Source of the DNA: Colwellia sp.
GTDB lineage: Bacteria > Pseudomonadota > Gammaproteobacteria > Enterobacterales > Alteromonadaceae
Direction: 5' to 3'
NCBI GenBank assembly: GCA_003521815.1
Contig: DPHE01000044.1
Coordinates: forward strand, 11,090-31,720
DNA length: 20,631 bases
Shown here piece by piece: positions 1 to 7,770 of the stretch. Position numbers and translations under genes: made by a program. The notes below the pieces were generated by a model. That model was not told the DNA's origin, did not search any database, and saw only the letters and a list, made by a program, of their open reading frames with translations. How positions within the stretch are numbered: position 1 is the first letter of the stretch; the number at the start of each line of letters is the position of its first letter.

Positions 1-2
1 TC

Positions 3-47
3 AGGATGAACGGCGTGTTTACCGCTTGCCCTGAGCTTGTCGAAGGG
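3..47 (+). repeat. Dispersed palindromic repeat with core CCCTGAGCTTGTCGAAGGG
   Basis: The core at 29-47 recurs in this window at 15378-15396 (same strand, one changed base near its end) and at 15240-15255 (opposite strand). The bases before it (AGGATGAACGG at 3-13) also resemble the tandem units beside the other copies. It sits directly downstream of the zapE stop codon, a normal position for intergenic repeats of the REP type. That it belongs to a genome-wide family is inference from three copies in 20 kb. Confidence 0.75.
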
Positions 48-56
48 TCGCATTGC

Positions 57-1172
57 TTAGGGCAAATGCTCACTGGCTAAATAATCGTGCGATTGCATTT
101 CCTGTAGACGGCTCAAACAACGTTTAAACTCAAAGCTTAAATTGCCACCTGTATATAAGTCTTCCAGTGGATGTTCCGCTGACATTATAAGCTTAACATT
201 ACGCTCATAAAACTCATCAACTAAGGCAATAAAGCGCCGGGTACTGTCATCACTGTCATGACCCATCTGCTTAACATTAGCCATTAATACCGTGTGATAA
301 AGTTGACTGATTTCCATATAATCACTTTGGCTTCTAGCGCTTTCACATAACACTGAAAAGTCAAAATAAACGACACCATCAGAAACACATACCGTGGGTA
401 ATTGGCGATTATTGATTTCAATATCGACACCTTCTTTACCCGCTTCACAAGAAAGCTGCGTAAAATAATGATGCAAATTTTCATTTGCTTGTTGATCAAG
501 TGGATAATGAAAAATTTCAGCTTGCTCTAAGGTACGTAATCGATAATCAACACCACTATCAACATTAATGATATCCGTGTGCTCATTAATTAACTTAATC
601 GCGGGTAAAAAACGTTCCCGTTGTAATCCATTGCGATAGAGCTCATCAGGAATAATATTTGAGGTGGCTACTAAGGTAACATTATGTGAAAACAACTCTT
701 CAAATAAAGTACCTAAAATCATAGCATCCGTTATATCAGAAACGAAAAACTCATCAAAGCAAATGATTTGAGTTTCGCTGGCAAACTTTTTAGCAATAAT
801 TTTTAATGGATCTGACTGCCCTGTTAACCCCTTTAGCTCTTGATGCACTCGATGCATAAACCGATGAAAATGGACCCGCATTTTATTATCAAAAGGAAGA
901 CAATCATAAAAGGTGTCAACTAAATAGGTTTTTCCTCGACCTACACCACCCCAAAAATATAGACCTTTAATTGGCTTTATTTCTGGTTTTGCATAGACTT
1001 TTTTCCAGCGATTTAATACCTTTGTAAAGCTAGATACTTTAAGCGGCTTAACTTGTAATTCTTCATATAAGCGTTGCAAATTTTTAACTGCATTTTCTTG
1101 TGCAGCATCAAAAATAAAATCATCTTTTGTTAGATCTTGTTTATATTTGTCAATTGGAGAAAGTTTAATCAT
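57..1172 (-). CDS. zapE: Cell division protein ZapE (AFG1-like ATPase)
   Basis: ZapE is a cytoplasmic P-loop ATPase that associates with the FtsZ ring during constriction (E. coli YhcM). From the chosen start the product is 371 aa, close to the family length. Walker A GGVGRGKT lies at about residues 75-82 and Walker B ICFDEF at about 137-142, followed by the family block around TSNIIPDELY. The frame is open 21 codons further upstream (to 1235), but that extension is hydrophobic and unlike the family. MIKLSPIDKYKQDL at 1172 matches the usual ZapE N-terminus, so I chose it; no strong ribosome binding site decides the matter. The gene is divergent from zapG, as in E. coli, where zapE-zapG-degQ-degS is also the order. 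Identity is very likely; only the start is uncertain. Confidence 0.95.
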   Translation of the reverse strand: MIKLSPIDKYKQDLTKDDFIFDAAQENAVKNLQRLYEELQVKPLKVSSFTKVLNRWKKVYAKPEIKPIKGLYFWGGVGRGKTYLVDTFYDCLPFDNKMRVHFHRFMHRVHQELKGLTGQSDPLKIIAKKFASETQIICFDEFFVSDITDAMILGTLFEELFSHNVTLVATSNIIPDELYRNGLQRERFLPAIKLINEHTDIINVDSGVDYRLRTLEQAEIFHYPLDQQANENLHHYFTQLSCEAGKEGVDIEINNRQLPTVCVSDGVVYFDFSVLCESARSQSDYMEISQLYHTVLMANVKQMGHDSDDSTRRFIALVDEFYERNVKLIMSAEHPLEDLYTGGNLSFEFKRCLSRLQEMQSHDYLASEHLP

Positions 1173-1348
1173 GTTTATTTGATCATTAATGGCTTGAAAA
1201 AAAAGAAATTGCCAACATATTTTTAATATGGGCAAGTTAAAGCTATAAATAAAAACGCTAGCACTATATTATTGTAAACTATAAAAGCGTTATGTTTAAC
1301 ACTGTATTATTCATTATTTTTATTTCCATCTCAATTTAAGGTAATCTT

Positions 1349-1807
1349 ATGACCGTAGTAACCGCATTAGTTGTTTTCATTATCGGCGCCATCGTGGGGT
1401 TTATTGCTAATAACTTATTACCCTATTCAAATCAAGAACAACGCAAATTAGCAGAGCAGGTCAATAAAAGTGAGGAGGCATTAAGTCAATATAAACTAGA
1501 TGTTTCTGAACACCTTGAAAGTTCAGCAAAACTATTAGATCAAATGAATGGCACCTGCCAAACCGCAATGAAACAAATGCGAGAAAGCACACAGTTATTA
1601 AAACGTGTCACTACAAGCGATACTGATCCTATGCCTTTTTTCTCACAAGAAACTCAAGATCAGTTAGCGCAAACCGCAGGACTAAGACACCCGAAAAAAG
1701 TAGACAACAACGTAGAGACTGTCACAGAAGCACCACTAGATTACTCTAATGGAGCAAGTGGCCTATTTGCAGATAAAACACAAATACAAGCTTCAAGGAG
1801 TGAATAA
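1349..1807 (+). CDS. zapG: ZapG / YhcB (DUF1043) inner-membrane protein
   Basis: This 152-aa protein has one N-terminal membrane segment (about residues 4-22), then a hydrophilic, probably coiled-coil region (about 28-90) and a low-complexity acidic tail, which is the DUF1043 (YhcB) layout. The family is an inner-membrane protein linked to cell division and envelope growth in enterobacteria. An AAGG ribosome binding site lies about eight bases before the ATG. It is the first gene on the plus strand of the zapE<>zapG-degQ-degS block, and that conserved neighbourhood is as strong an argument as the sequence. About 120 bases separate it from degQ and contain a palindrome and a candidate sigma-E promoter, so degQ can probably be transcribed independently. 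Confidence 0.9.
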   Translation: MTVVTALVVFIIGAIVGFIANNLLPYSNQEQRKLAEQVNKSEEALSQYKLDVSEHLESSAKLLDQMNGTCQTAMKQMRESTQLLKRVTTSDTDPMPFFSQETQDQLAQTAGLRHPKKVDNNVETVTEAPLDYSNGASGLFADKTQIQASRSE

Positions 1808-1844
1808 AGCGAGACCTATAATCTTCCATCTGAAATAAAGTGTT

Positions 1845-1866
1845 ACAAATGCCATTTGGCATTTGT
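1845..1866. promoter_or_regulatory. Perfect 22-bp palindrome upstream of degQ
   Basis: ACAAATGCCA (1845-1854) and TGGCATTTGT (1857-1866) are exact inverted copies separated by TT. No T-run follows, so it does not look like an intrinsic terminator. It abuts the -35 element of the candidate sigma-E promoter, so it could be a regulator site or an RNA hairpin at the end of the zapG message. The function is unknown. Confidence 0.5.
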
Positions 1867-1893
1867 GAACTTAGTTTATATGTTTAAGTCTAT
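1866..1893 (+). promoter_or_regulatory. Candidate sigma-E (RpoE) promoter for degQ
   Basis: TGAACTT at 1866-1872 is followed after exactly 15 bases by GTCTAT at 1888-1893. The E. coli sigma-E consensus is GGAACTT, 15-16 bases, then GTCTAA or GTCAAA. It points at degQ, whose start codon lies 36 bases after the -10. DegP-type proteases are classic sigma-E targets. Match and spacing are seen in the sequence; promoter function is inferred. Confidence 0.6.
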
Positions 1894-1929
1894 CTGTTTA
1901 ACATTTACGTTTTAGGATACATTTACTAT

Positions 1930-3303
1930 ATGAAAAAATCATCTCTTGTTCCGCTGTCAGCTATTCTTGGCGCCGTATTATTTTCTAGCTCATTTGTTAT
2001 ACCAACAAACGCCCATGCATTTTCAACTTGGCCAACAAGTGTTGAAGGTCAAGCTATGCCAAGTTTGGCCCCCATGCTTGAAAAATCTACACCTACTGTC
2101 GTCAGCATTGCCGTAAAAGGCACCCATAAAGTAAAGCAAAATGTTCCTGATATCTTTCGTTTTTTTGGTAAAAAAAATCAAAATCCAAACCAAGCACAGC
2201 AACGACCTTTTCGTGGTTTAGGTTCAGGTGTAATTATTGATGCTAAAGAAGGCTATATTGTTACCAATAATCATGTGATAGAACATGCAGATGAAATTAT
2301 TATTACCCTTAAAGATGGTCGTCAGATAGAAGCAAAAAAGTTAGGTTCGGATGCTGAAAGCGATATAGCCTTATTGCAAATTGATGCCGATGATTTAACC
2401 GAAATTGTTATCGCTGATTCAGATAAGTTACGTGTTGGCGATTTTGCTATCGCCATTGGCAGCCCTTTTGGGTTAGGGCAAACAGTGACTTCTGGCATTG
2501 TTAGTGCGCTAGGTCGAAGTGGTTTAGATATTGAAAACTACGAAGACTTTATTCAAACTGATGCCGCCATCAATAGTGGTAATTCAGGTGGCGCTTTAGT
2601 GAACTTACGTGGTGAACTCATTGGCATTAATACCGCTATTTTAGGCCCTAATGGGGGTAACGTAGGGATCGGTTTTGCCATTCCTAGTAACATGATGAAT
2701 AACTTAGCCAAGCAGATTATTGAATTTGGTGAAGTCCATCGTGGTGTATTAGGTGTTTCAGGTCGTAGCGTAAACAGCGAAATAGCGAAAGCAATGGAGT
2801 TAAAAACGAATCAAGGCGGCTTTATTGAACAAGTAATGCCTAATTCTGCAGCAGATGAAGCAGGTATAAAACCTGGTGATGTTATTACTAAGATCAATGG
2901 TAAATCAATAAAAAGTTTCCACGAATTACGGGGCAAAATAGGCTCTATTGGTGCAGGAAAAAAAGTTAAATTAACGATAGTTCGCAATGGCAATGAACAA
3001 GATTTTAACATTAAGTTAAAACAATCGCAGGCGAGCAATGTTGCCGCTGCTAGTATTCATCGCATGTTTGAAGGGGCAAAATTAGAAAATAATAACAATA
3101 ATACCGGTGTTATTATTGTCGAGGTCGCAGAGAATTCACCAGCGCAATATGTCGGTTTACAATCAGGTGATTTGATTACTGCAATAAACCGAAACCGTAT
3201 CAATAATATTGCAGAGCTACGTAATTATCTTAAAGATATGAAAGGTGTTTTTGCCCTAAATATTATTCGTGATAATTATTCACAATATTTGATGGTTAGG
3301 TAG
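1930..3303 (+). CDS. degQ: Periplasmic serine endoprotease of the DegQ/DegP (Do) family
   Basis: A secreted HtrA protease and chaperone for misfolded envelope proteins. The 457-aa product begins with a signal peptide (residues 1-30, ending NAHA). The trypsin-like domain carries the full triad: His115 (TNNHV), Asp145 (ESDIALLQ) and Ser219 (GNSGG). Two PDZ domains follow (about 268-355 and 375-455), the two-PDZ layout of DegP/DegQ as opposed to the one-PDZ DegS. The short LA-loop region and the position between zapG and degS favour DegQ over DegP. The nearest Shine-Dalgarno-like sequence (AGGA near 1914) is about 12 bases from the ATG, rather far. A palindrome and a candidate sigma-E promoter lie upstream; a strong terminator follows. 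The family is certain; the DegQ/DegP choice rests on synteny. Confidence 0.95.
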   Translation: MKKSSLVPLSAILGAVLFSSSFVIPTNAHAFSTWPTSVEGQAMPSLAPMLEKSTPTVVSIAVKGTHKVKQNVPDIFRFFGKKNQNPNQAQQRPFRGLGSGVIIDAKEGYIVTNNHVIEHADEIIITLKDGRQIEAKKLGSDAESDIALLQIDADDLTEIVIADSDKLRVGDFAIAIGSPFGLGQTVTSGIVSALGRSGLDIENYEDFIQTDAAINSGNSGGALVNLRGELIGINTAILGPNGGNVGIGFAIPSNMMNNLAKQIIEFGEVHRGVLGVSGRSVNSEIAKAMELKTNQGGFIEQVMPNSAADEAGIKPGDVITKINGKSIKSFHELRGKIGSIGAGKKVKLTIVRNGNEQDFNIKLKQSQASNVAAASIHRMFEGAKLENNNNNTGVIIVEVAENSPAQYVGLQSGDLITAINRNRINNIAELRNYLKDMKGVFALNIIRDNYSQYLMVR

Positions 3304-3359
3304 TATCAACTGATATTATTTAGTTTAAAACTTACTATTTAATATGCAATACGAACCAA

Positions 3360-3396
3360 TAAAAGGCTGATTTTTTAAATCAGCCTTTTATTTTTA
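3360..3396 (+). terminator. Rho-independent terminator after degQ
   Basis: A 14-bp perfect stem (3360-3373 with 3377-3390, loop TTT) containing AAGGCTGATT/AATCAGCCTT is followed by a T-run. It lies 57 bases after the degQ stop and suggests that degS is transcribed mainly from its own promoter. Confidence 0.9.
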
Positions 3397-3463
3397 GTCG
3401 TCGTTATATTTTGTGTTAAACTCAAATTAATCATTAAAGTCATGTTCCATTGAGTATTCCCTT

Positions 3464-4522
3464 TTGAAGCTAAAGTCCGCATTAAAGTATATTGTAAACT
3501 CTATCAGTTATGGCGTATTATTCGCAGTTGCCTTGTTATTGTTAGTACCTAACTTAAATGACAAGGGTTTTATTAAACAATTACTTAACAGGGAAACAAA
3601 AGCGCCTCATCCACTTTCTTACGCCAAAGCAGTTAGTTTAGCTAGCCCTGCCGTTGTTAATATTTATTCCGAAGATATTCAATCGAATCCTAGTTATGGT
3701 AGCCGCGCAATCAAAGCAACACGATTAGGCTCAGGCGTGATCATGGATAGCCGCGGTTACATTTTAACTAATATGCATGTTATTCAAAATGCTGATCTAA
3801 TTAAAGTGTTACTCCAAAGTGGCCGAGAGTATCCCGCAGAGCTCATTGGTTTTGATCAAGTGACTGATTTAGCGGTACTAAAAGTAGATAAAACGAATTT
3901 ACCTGTTATTCCCCAAAACCTTCATCAACAATCATTGGTGGGTGATATAGTTTTGGCCATTGGTAACCCTTTCAATTTAGGCCAAACGGTGACTCAGGGT
4001 ATTATTAGTGCAACTGGACGCAATGGGTTAAGTAATACTAATTACTTAAATTTTTTACAAATGGATGCTGCCATTAATGATGGTAATTCGGGCGGTGCTC
4101 TTATTAATAGTAATGGGGTATTGGTGGGTATCAATTCTCGTAAATTTACTCAATCAAACCCACAACAAAATATTCAGGGTATTTTTTTTGCTGTACCCTA
4201 TCAATTAGCAGCAAAAATTATGCACCAATTAATTGAAAATGGTATTGTGATTCGTGGTTGGTTAGGTATATCTTCTGAGCGCTATTTAACAGATTTAAAA
4301 GGTTTTTTGGTTGGCTCTGTTACCCCTAACAGTCCGGCTGACAAAGGTAAAATACAAGCAGGTGATGTAATTTACCAAATTGAAGAACATCCGATTAGTA
4401 GCATTACCCAAGCCTTAGATATCATTGCAGAAACAAGACCAAATACGCCATTAATATTCAAGCTTTATAGGCAAGGTAAAATACTTGAAACCACAGTCAC
4501 CATTGCTGAATTTAAAAACTAA
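3464..4522 (+). CDS. degS: Membrane-anchored site-1 protease DegS
   Basis: DegS senses unfolded outer-membrane proteins through its PDZ domain and makes the first cut in the anti-sigma factor RseA, releasing sigma-E. The 352-aa product has an uncleaved N-terminal membrane anchor (about residues 13-29), a protease domain with His105 (TNMHV), Asp135 (VTDLAVLK) and Ser209 (GNSGG), and a single PDZ domain (about 258-345). Length and layout fit DegS. The start appears to be TTG: the only upstream ATG (3442) is in another frame and stops at once, and this frame is closed at 3428. The N-terminus from the TTG looks like other DegS proteins. The Shine-Dalgarno is weak, so expression may be low. The neighbour degQ carries a candidate sigma-E promoter, consistent with one stress circuit. 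Confidence 0.94.
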   Translation: MKLKSALKYIVNSISYGVLFAVALLLLVPNLNDKGFIKQLLNRETKAPHPLSYAKAVSLASPAVVNIYSEDIQSNPSYGSRAIKATRLGSGVIMDSRGYILTNMHVIQNADLIKVLLQSGREYPAELIGFDQVTDLAVLKVDKTNLPVIPQNLHQQSLVGDIVLAIGNPFNLGQTVTQGIISATGRNGLSNTNYLNFLQMDAAINDGNSGGALINSNGVLVGINSRKFTQSNPQQNIQGIFFAVPYQLAAKIMHQLIENGIVIRGWLGISSERYLTDLKGFLVGSVTPNSPADKGKIQAGDVIYQIEEHPISSITQALDIIAETRPNTPLIFKLYRQGKILETTVTIAEFKN

Positions 4523-4551
4523 GGTCTGCTGATCTTAAAATTTTAAATCGT

Positions 4552-4584
4552 TAGCGCTGACATACTGCTTCATGTCATTCGCTA
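4552..4584. repeat. Inverted repeat downstream of degS
   Basis: TAGCG-C-TGACAT (4552-4563) pairs with ATGTCA-TT-CGCTA (4572-4584) around an 8-base loop, with a small internal mismatch. No T-run follows on either strand. It lies between the convergent degS and lipoprotein genes and could stabilise transcript ends, but nothing shows its role. Confidence 0.45.
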
Positions 4585-4642
4585 GCGGAATACAGTCGTT
4601 AGAAAAAACAGACCCACGCCTAGTGCTTTATCAATAAGTCTG

Positions 4643-4966
4643 TTATTCCCGTCTATCATATTCGTTGCTACTAGCTTCTTGTTTAGCACTTTTTATAATT
4701 TCTTCTACACGGTGCTTATTACCACAGATGGCAGATTGTTTTTCATCTCGATAGTAGCGGATATCAATACAGTCTTGCTGGTATCTACGTTCAAGTTCGG
4801 TACGAATTAAAGGCTTTCCTTTGGTATTAATTATTTGACGATGTAATGCTTGGCATTGCTGAATTTGCTCTGATGCTAACGTAATATCTTCGCAAATATC
4901 ATAATTACTTGAACAGCCAGCTAACACTATCGCAATACAAAAAGCTAAAAAAGAAGTGTGTTTCAT
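4643..4966 (-). CDS. Small lipoprotein of unknown function
   Basis: The 107-aa product begins with a type II signal peptide whose lipobox LAGC places the lipidated cysteine at residue 18, so the mature protein of about 90 residues should be membrane-anchored. The residues after the cysteine are SS, not Asp, so sorting to the outer membrane is plausible. The mature part is charged and probably helical, with four further cysteines (in YDICED, IQQCQ, QDCID and AICG) that could form disulfides in the periplasm. I do not recognise a named family. It converges on degS and is followed upstream by unrelated genes, so context gives no clear function. The signal peptide makes it convincing as a real gene. 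Confidence 0.75.
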   Translation of the reverse strand: MKHTSFLAFCIAIVLAGCSSNYDICEDITLASEQIQQCQALHRQIINTKGKPLIRTELERRYQQDCIDIRYYRDEKQSAICGNKHRVEEIIKSAKQEASSNEYDRRE

Positions 4967-5048
4967 ATTGAAAATCGCTTAATTATTTTGAATGAAAATT
5001 AAATACTCTCAACAGTATATAACAAAGAGCAAGGTACAGGAGTTTTTT

Positions 5049-5111
5049 ATGAAAAACGCTGGCGATCTCTATTCAGATAAGCATGAGGTAAAAAAGCCTA
5101 CCGCTTCTTAG
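5049..5111 (+). CDS. Possible 20-aa small ORF with a good ribosome binding site
   Basis: An ATG at 5049 opens 20 codons (MKNAGDLYSDKHEVKKPTAS) ending in TAG. An AGGAG sequence at 5038-5042 sits six bases before the start, near-ideal spacing. The peptide is hydrophilic with no membrane segment and no family I recognise. It lies between the divergent starts and ends of the lipoprotein gene and rsuA. It may be a genuine small protein, the surviving front of a lost gene, or chance. The last part overlaps the hairpin proposed as the rsuA terminator on the other strand. Confidence 0.3.
   Translation: MKNAGDLYSDKHEVKKPTAS
5085..5109 (-). terminator. Weak terminator candidate for rsuA
   Basis: On the minus strand AAGAAGC (5103-5109) pairs with GCTTTTT (5091-5097) around a five-base loop, using one G-T pair, with the T-run forming part of the stem. 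It lies about 40 bases beyond the rsuA stop. The stem is short, hence the low confidence. Confidence 0.4.
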
Positions 5112-5150
5112 GTAACATCACCATATCCATATAGAGTAATCATATAAGAC

Positions 5151-5846
5151 CTATATTAAAAATTTACTTTCACCCACAGGTAAATTCTCATCCAATATAT
5201 AGGGTCCTATCGATGTGCGATGTAATGCAATAACAGGATTGTCAAATCGTCCAAACATTCGCTTTATTTGATGATAACGCCCTTCAGTTAAAACAACTTC
5301 AGCGCAATATTGAGAAAGAATATAAAGCTTTACTGGCTTGGTGGTAATATCTTCATAGGAAAAGTACATTCCTTTGGCAAACGCGTTAATATAATCATGA
5401 TGTAATGGATTTTTCAATGTGACTAAATACCGCTTCGCAACCTTACTTGTCGGTGATGTTAATTTCTCTGACCAGCGACTATCATTGGTCAGCAACACTA
5501 AACCTGAAGTGTTTAAATCTAAACGCCCTACTATATGCAAACTTGTTTTCTCTGCCTGTGTTAATTTTAAGCAAAGTAAATCAATGACGGTTTTATGTTT
5601 ATCATCTTTCGTTGCGCACACCACGCCGATAGGTTTATGCAACATAATATACAAGGCTCTATTTTCCTGAATAATTTCACCGTCAAATTTAATGATTGAA
5701 AATTTATCAATAGCTTGAGCAATATCTGTTGCGATCAGCCCATCAACACTCACGCGTTTTTGCGCCAGTAATAAGCGAACTTTTTTACGGTTGATTTGAC
5801 ATTTCTCACTGAGAAAACGATCGAGTCGAGCGCGACTTATAGACAT
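5151..5846 (-). CDS. rsuA: 16S rRNA pseudouridine synthase RsuA
   Basis: RsuA converts uridine 516 of 16S rRNA (E. coli numbering) to pseudouridine. The product is 231 aa, the same length as E. coli RsuA. An N-terminal S4 RNA-binding domain (about residues 6-50) is followed by the catalytic domain with MLHKPIGVVCAT (68-79), the signature GRLDLNTSGLVLLT (107-120) containing catalytic Asp110, then ITSP and EGRYHQIKRMF. These features define the RsuA/RluB/E/F family. Length and the presence of the S4 domain favour RsuA over RluE; RluB and RluF are normally longer. The ATG at 5846 has no clear Shine-Dalgarno. The C-terminus is slightly short of the E. coli end but not obviously truncated. Confidence 0.88.
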   Translation of the reverse strand: MSISRARLDRFLSEKCQINRKKVRLLLAQKRVSVDGLIATDIAQAIDKFSIIKFDGEIIQENRALYIMLHKPIGVVCATKDDKHKTVIDLLCLKLTQAEKTSLHIVGRLDLNTSGLVLLTNDSRWSEKLTSPTSKVAKRYLVTLKNPLHHDYINAFAKGMYFSYEDITTKPVKLYILSQYCAEVVLTEGRYHQIKRMFGRFDNPVIALHRTSIGPYILDENLPVGESKFLI

Positions 5847-6229
5847 AATAAATGAAATAAAATAGGGTTAAGGGTTTATTGGCTTACTATGCATTGACTG
5901 CTTGGATAAGTCATCACACATATGGATTGACATAGGTACTTGTTCTGTCACGTTTCTTTCTTTAAATGTTAATTAAAAGTCAAACAGAAAATAAATAGCA
6001 TGATAGTGATTGCCACCTTTGATTCTACCAAACTGAGTCTAATACTCAAACACGGTCGGTTTAAAATAGAAGAATCCACGCCAATATCCCTCAATTTTTT
6101 AACCAATATTTTTATCTAGTATAAAAAGATAAAGTAACAAAAAACACACTGAGCAACCTTAATTATGACTAGTATATTACACCCGTTAATCTTTGCTAAC
6201 TTGTGGTGTTAAATCAAATACTACGTTAG
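5847..6229. other. Gene-free interval between rsuA and argJ
   Basis: Both neighbours are on the minus strand, so this stretch should hold the rsuA promoter and the argJ transcript end. I see only AT-rich sequence and a short inverted pair (TTTATCT/AGATAAA around 6112-6132), with no convincing terminator, promoter or coding remnant. Confidence 0.5.
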
Positions 6230-7489
6230 TTACGTTCTGTATTCAGCGTTAATTCTGACGTAATCATAGCTAAAATCACATGTCCAAATAGTGGCGTTTT
6301 CATTACCCCGATGAAGTTGTACAGTGATATCAATCTCGGCTTCATTCATGACAGCTTGCCCTTCTTCTTCTTGATAGCTTGTAGCGCGGCCACCTTTTTC
6401 AGCCACTAATACCTCACCAAAATATAGTTCTAGTTGCTCAGTATCTAGATCTGACAATGATTTACACTCTCTTGAAGCGTAACCAATAGCAGCCAGTACA
6501 CGCCCTAAATTAGGATCAGAAGCAAACATTGCCGTTTTAACTAATGGGCTTTTACCGATAGAAAAACCAATGGTCTTTGCCTCTTCAATGCTTAATGCGC
6601 CTTTAACCGTTATGGTTAAAAACTTTGTTGCGCCTTCGCCATCACGCACAATAGCTTTAGCTAAATACTGTGAGGTTGTAAGCAACGCATCATAAATTTC
6701 GTTAAAACCTTCATCGCTACGGTCTTTAATAACGCCTACTTTGCTTTTGCCGGTGGCGATAACAATAAATGAATCATTAGTGGAGGTGTCACCGTCGACA
6801 GAGATACAGTTAAAAGATAAATCCGCTATCTCTTTAGTTATTTCATCTAATAATGACTGAGTGATATTAGCATCGGTAGCAACATAACCTAACATGGTAG
6901 CCATATTAGGATGAATCATACCTGCACCCTTGGATATACCGGTAATATTTATCTGTTCTTTACCAATATTTACCGTTGTAGAATAAGCTTTTGGTGCAAC
7001 GTCGGTAGTCATAATAGCCCAGGCAGCATCAGCCCAGTTATCAGCGGTCAAATTAGCAACGGCAAGCGGTAAGCCTGCTAAGAGCTTATTCATCGGTAAA
7101 TGTTCTAAAATTACCCCTGTTGAAAAAGGTAATATAGATTCAGCAGGAATAGTCATTATTTCAGCTAGGTTTTGACAAGTGGTGATTGCATCTAACATGC
7201 CTTGTTCACCTGTTCCTGCGTTGGCATTACCCGTATTAATGACTAATGCTTTAATGCCCGTTACATCATTATTTTTAACCGCAGTTAAATGCTTTTTACA
7301 TAAGGTTACAGGCGCAGCACAAAAGCGATTTTGGGTAAAAACGCCCGATACAGCACTGCCATCGGCGATTTCAATAACGAGTAAATCTTTACGATTGGGT
7401 TGTTTAATATTTGACTCCACCCAGCCTAGGCGAATGCCTTGAATAGGTGTAAGTAGATCAGGAGTTATTTCAGGTAAATTGACAGGCAT
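6230..7489 (-). CDS. argJ: ArgJ: glutamate N-acetyltransferase / amino-acid acetyltransferase
   Basis: ArgJ transfers the acetyl group from N-acetylornithine to glutamate, and in bifunctional members also acetylates glutamate from acetyl-CoA, making arginine synthesis cyclic. The precursor cleaves itself before a threonine that becomes the nucleophile: here KGAGMIHPNMATMLG, with the cut expected between Ala197 and Thr198. Other family marks are NTGNANAGTG (85-94), STGVILEHLPM (123-133, oxyanion region), DGDTSTNDS (232-240) and the C-terminal INAEYRT. At 419 aa it is full length. Whether it is mono- or bifunctional cannot be decided from sequence alone. It appears to be a single-gene unit, with no other arg gene adjacent and no convincing ARG box upstream. 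Confidence 0.95.
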   Translation of the reverse strand: MPVNLPEITPDLLTPIQGIRLGWVESNIKQPNRKDLLVIEIADGSAVSGVFTQNRFCAAPVTLCKKHLTAVKNNDVTGIKALVINTGNANAGTGEQGMLDAITTCQNLAEIMTIPAESILPFSTGVILEHLPMNKLLAGLPLAVANLTADNWADAAWAIMTTDVAPKAYSTTVNIGKEQINITGISKGAGMIHPNMATMLGYVATDANITQSLLDEITKEIADLSFNCISVDGDTSTNDSFIVIATGKSKVGVIKDRSDEGFNEIYDALLTTSQYLAKAIVRDGEGATKFLTITVKGALSIEEAKTIGFSIGKSPLVKTAMFASDPNLGRVLAAIGYASRECKSLSDLDTEQLELYFGEVLVAEKGGRATSYQEEEGQAVMNEAEIDITVQLHRGNENATIWTCDFSYDYVRINAEYRT

Positions 7490-7505
7490 AAAAAGTTATT
7501 AATAA

Positions 7506-7536
7506 CAGAAAAGTAGGTAAATATTACGCTTTTCTG
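7506..7536. repeat. Inverted repeat just upstream of argJ
   Basis: CAGAAAAG (7506-7513) and CTTTTCTG (7529-7536) are exact inverted copies 15 bases apart, starting 17 bases before the argJ ATG. On the plus strand a T-run follows, but no plus-strand gene ends here. It could form a hairpin in the argJ leader. The role is unproven. Confidence 0.4.
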
Positions 7537-7770
7537 GTTTTTTATGCAAAGTAATATTCTTAGTGAACACAGTCAAAGAAGCATAATCATTGACTTGGGT
7601 ATCACGCGTAATATAAACCGACGCTGTAAATTAAAATCACTTCAATAGTATATTTATGCTAACAATTAGACTCGCGGTATTCAGTATTAGCCATTAGAAA
7701 AATTTAGTTATCCGGTATTATTTTGTACAAAAGCATGGTCAACTTCTCTATGTCAATGATGACTTACGCT

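Noticed and set aside
284..499. Open frame inside zapE on the same strand
   Set aside because: It overlaps the well-supported ZapE frame and has no family features.
2811..3038. 75-codon frame antisense to degQ
   Set aside because: It lies entirely within the PDZ1 coding sequence and has no ribosome binding site or recognisable family.
5882..5947. 21-codon frame upstream of rsuA on the minus strand as a leader peptide
   Set aside because: No ribosome binding site, and no attenuator structure follows.
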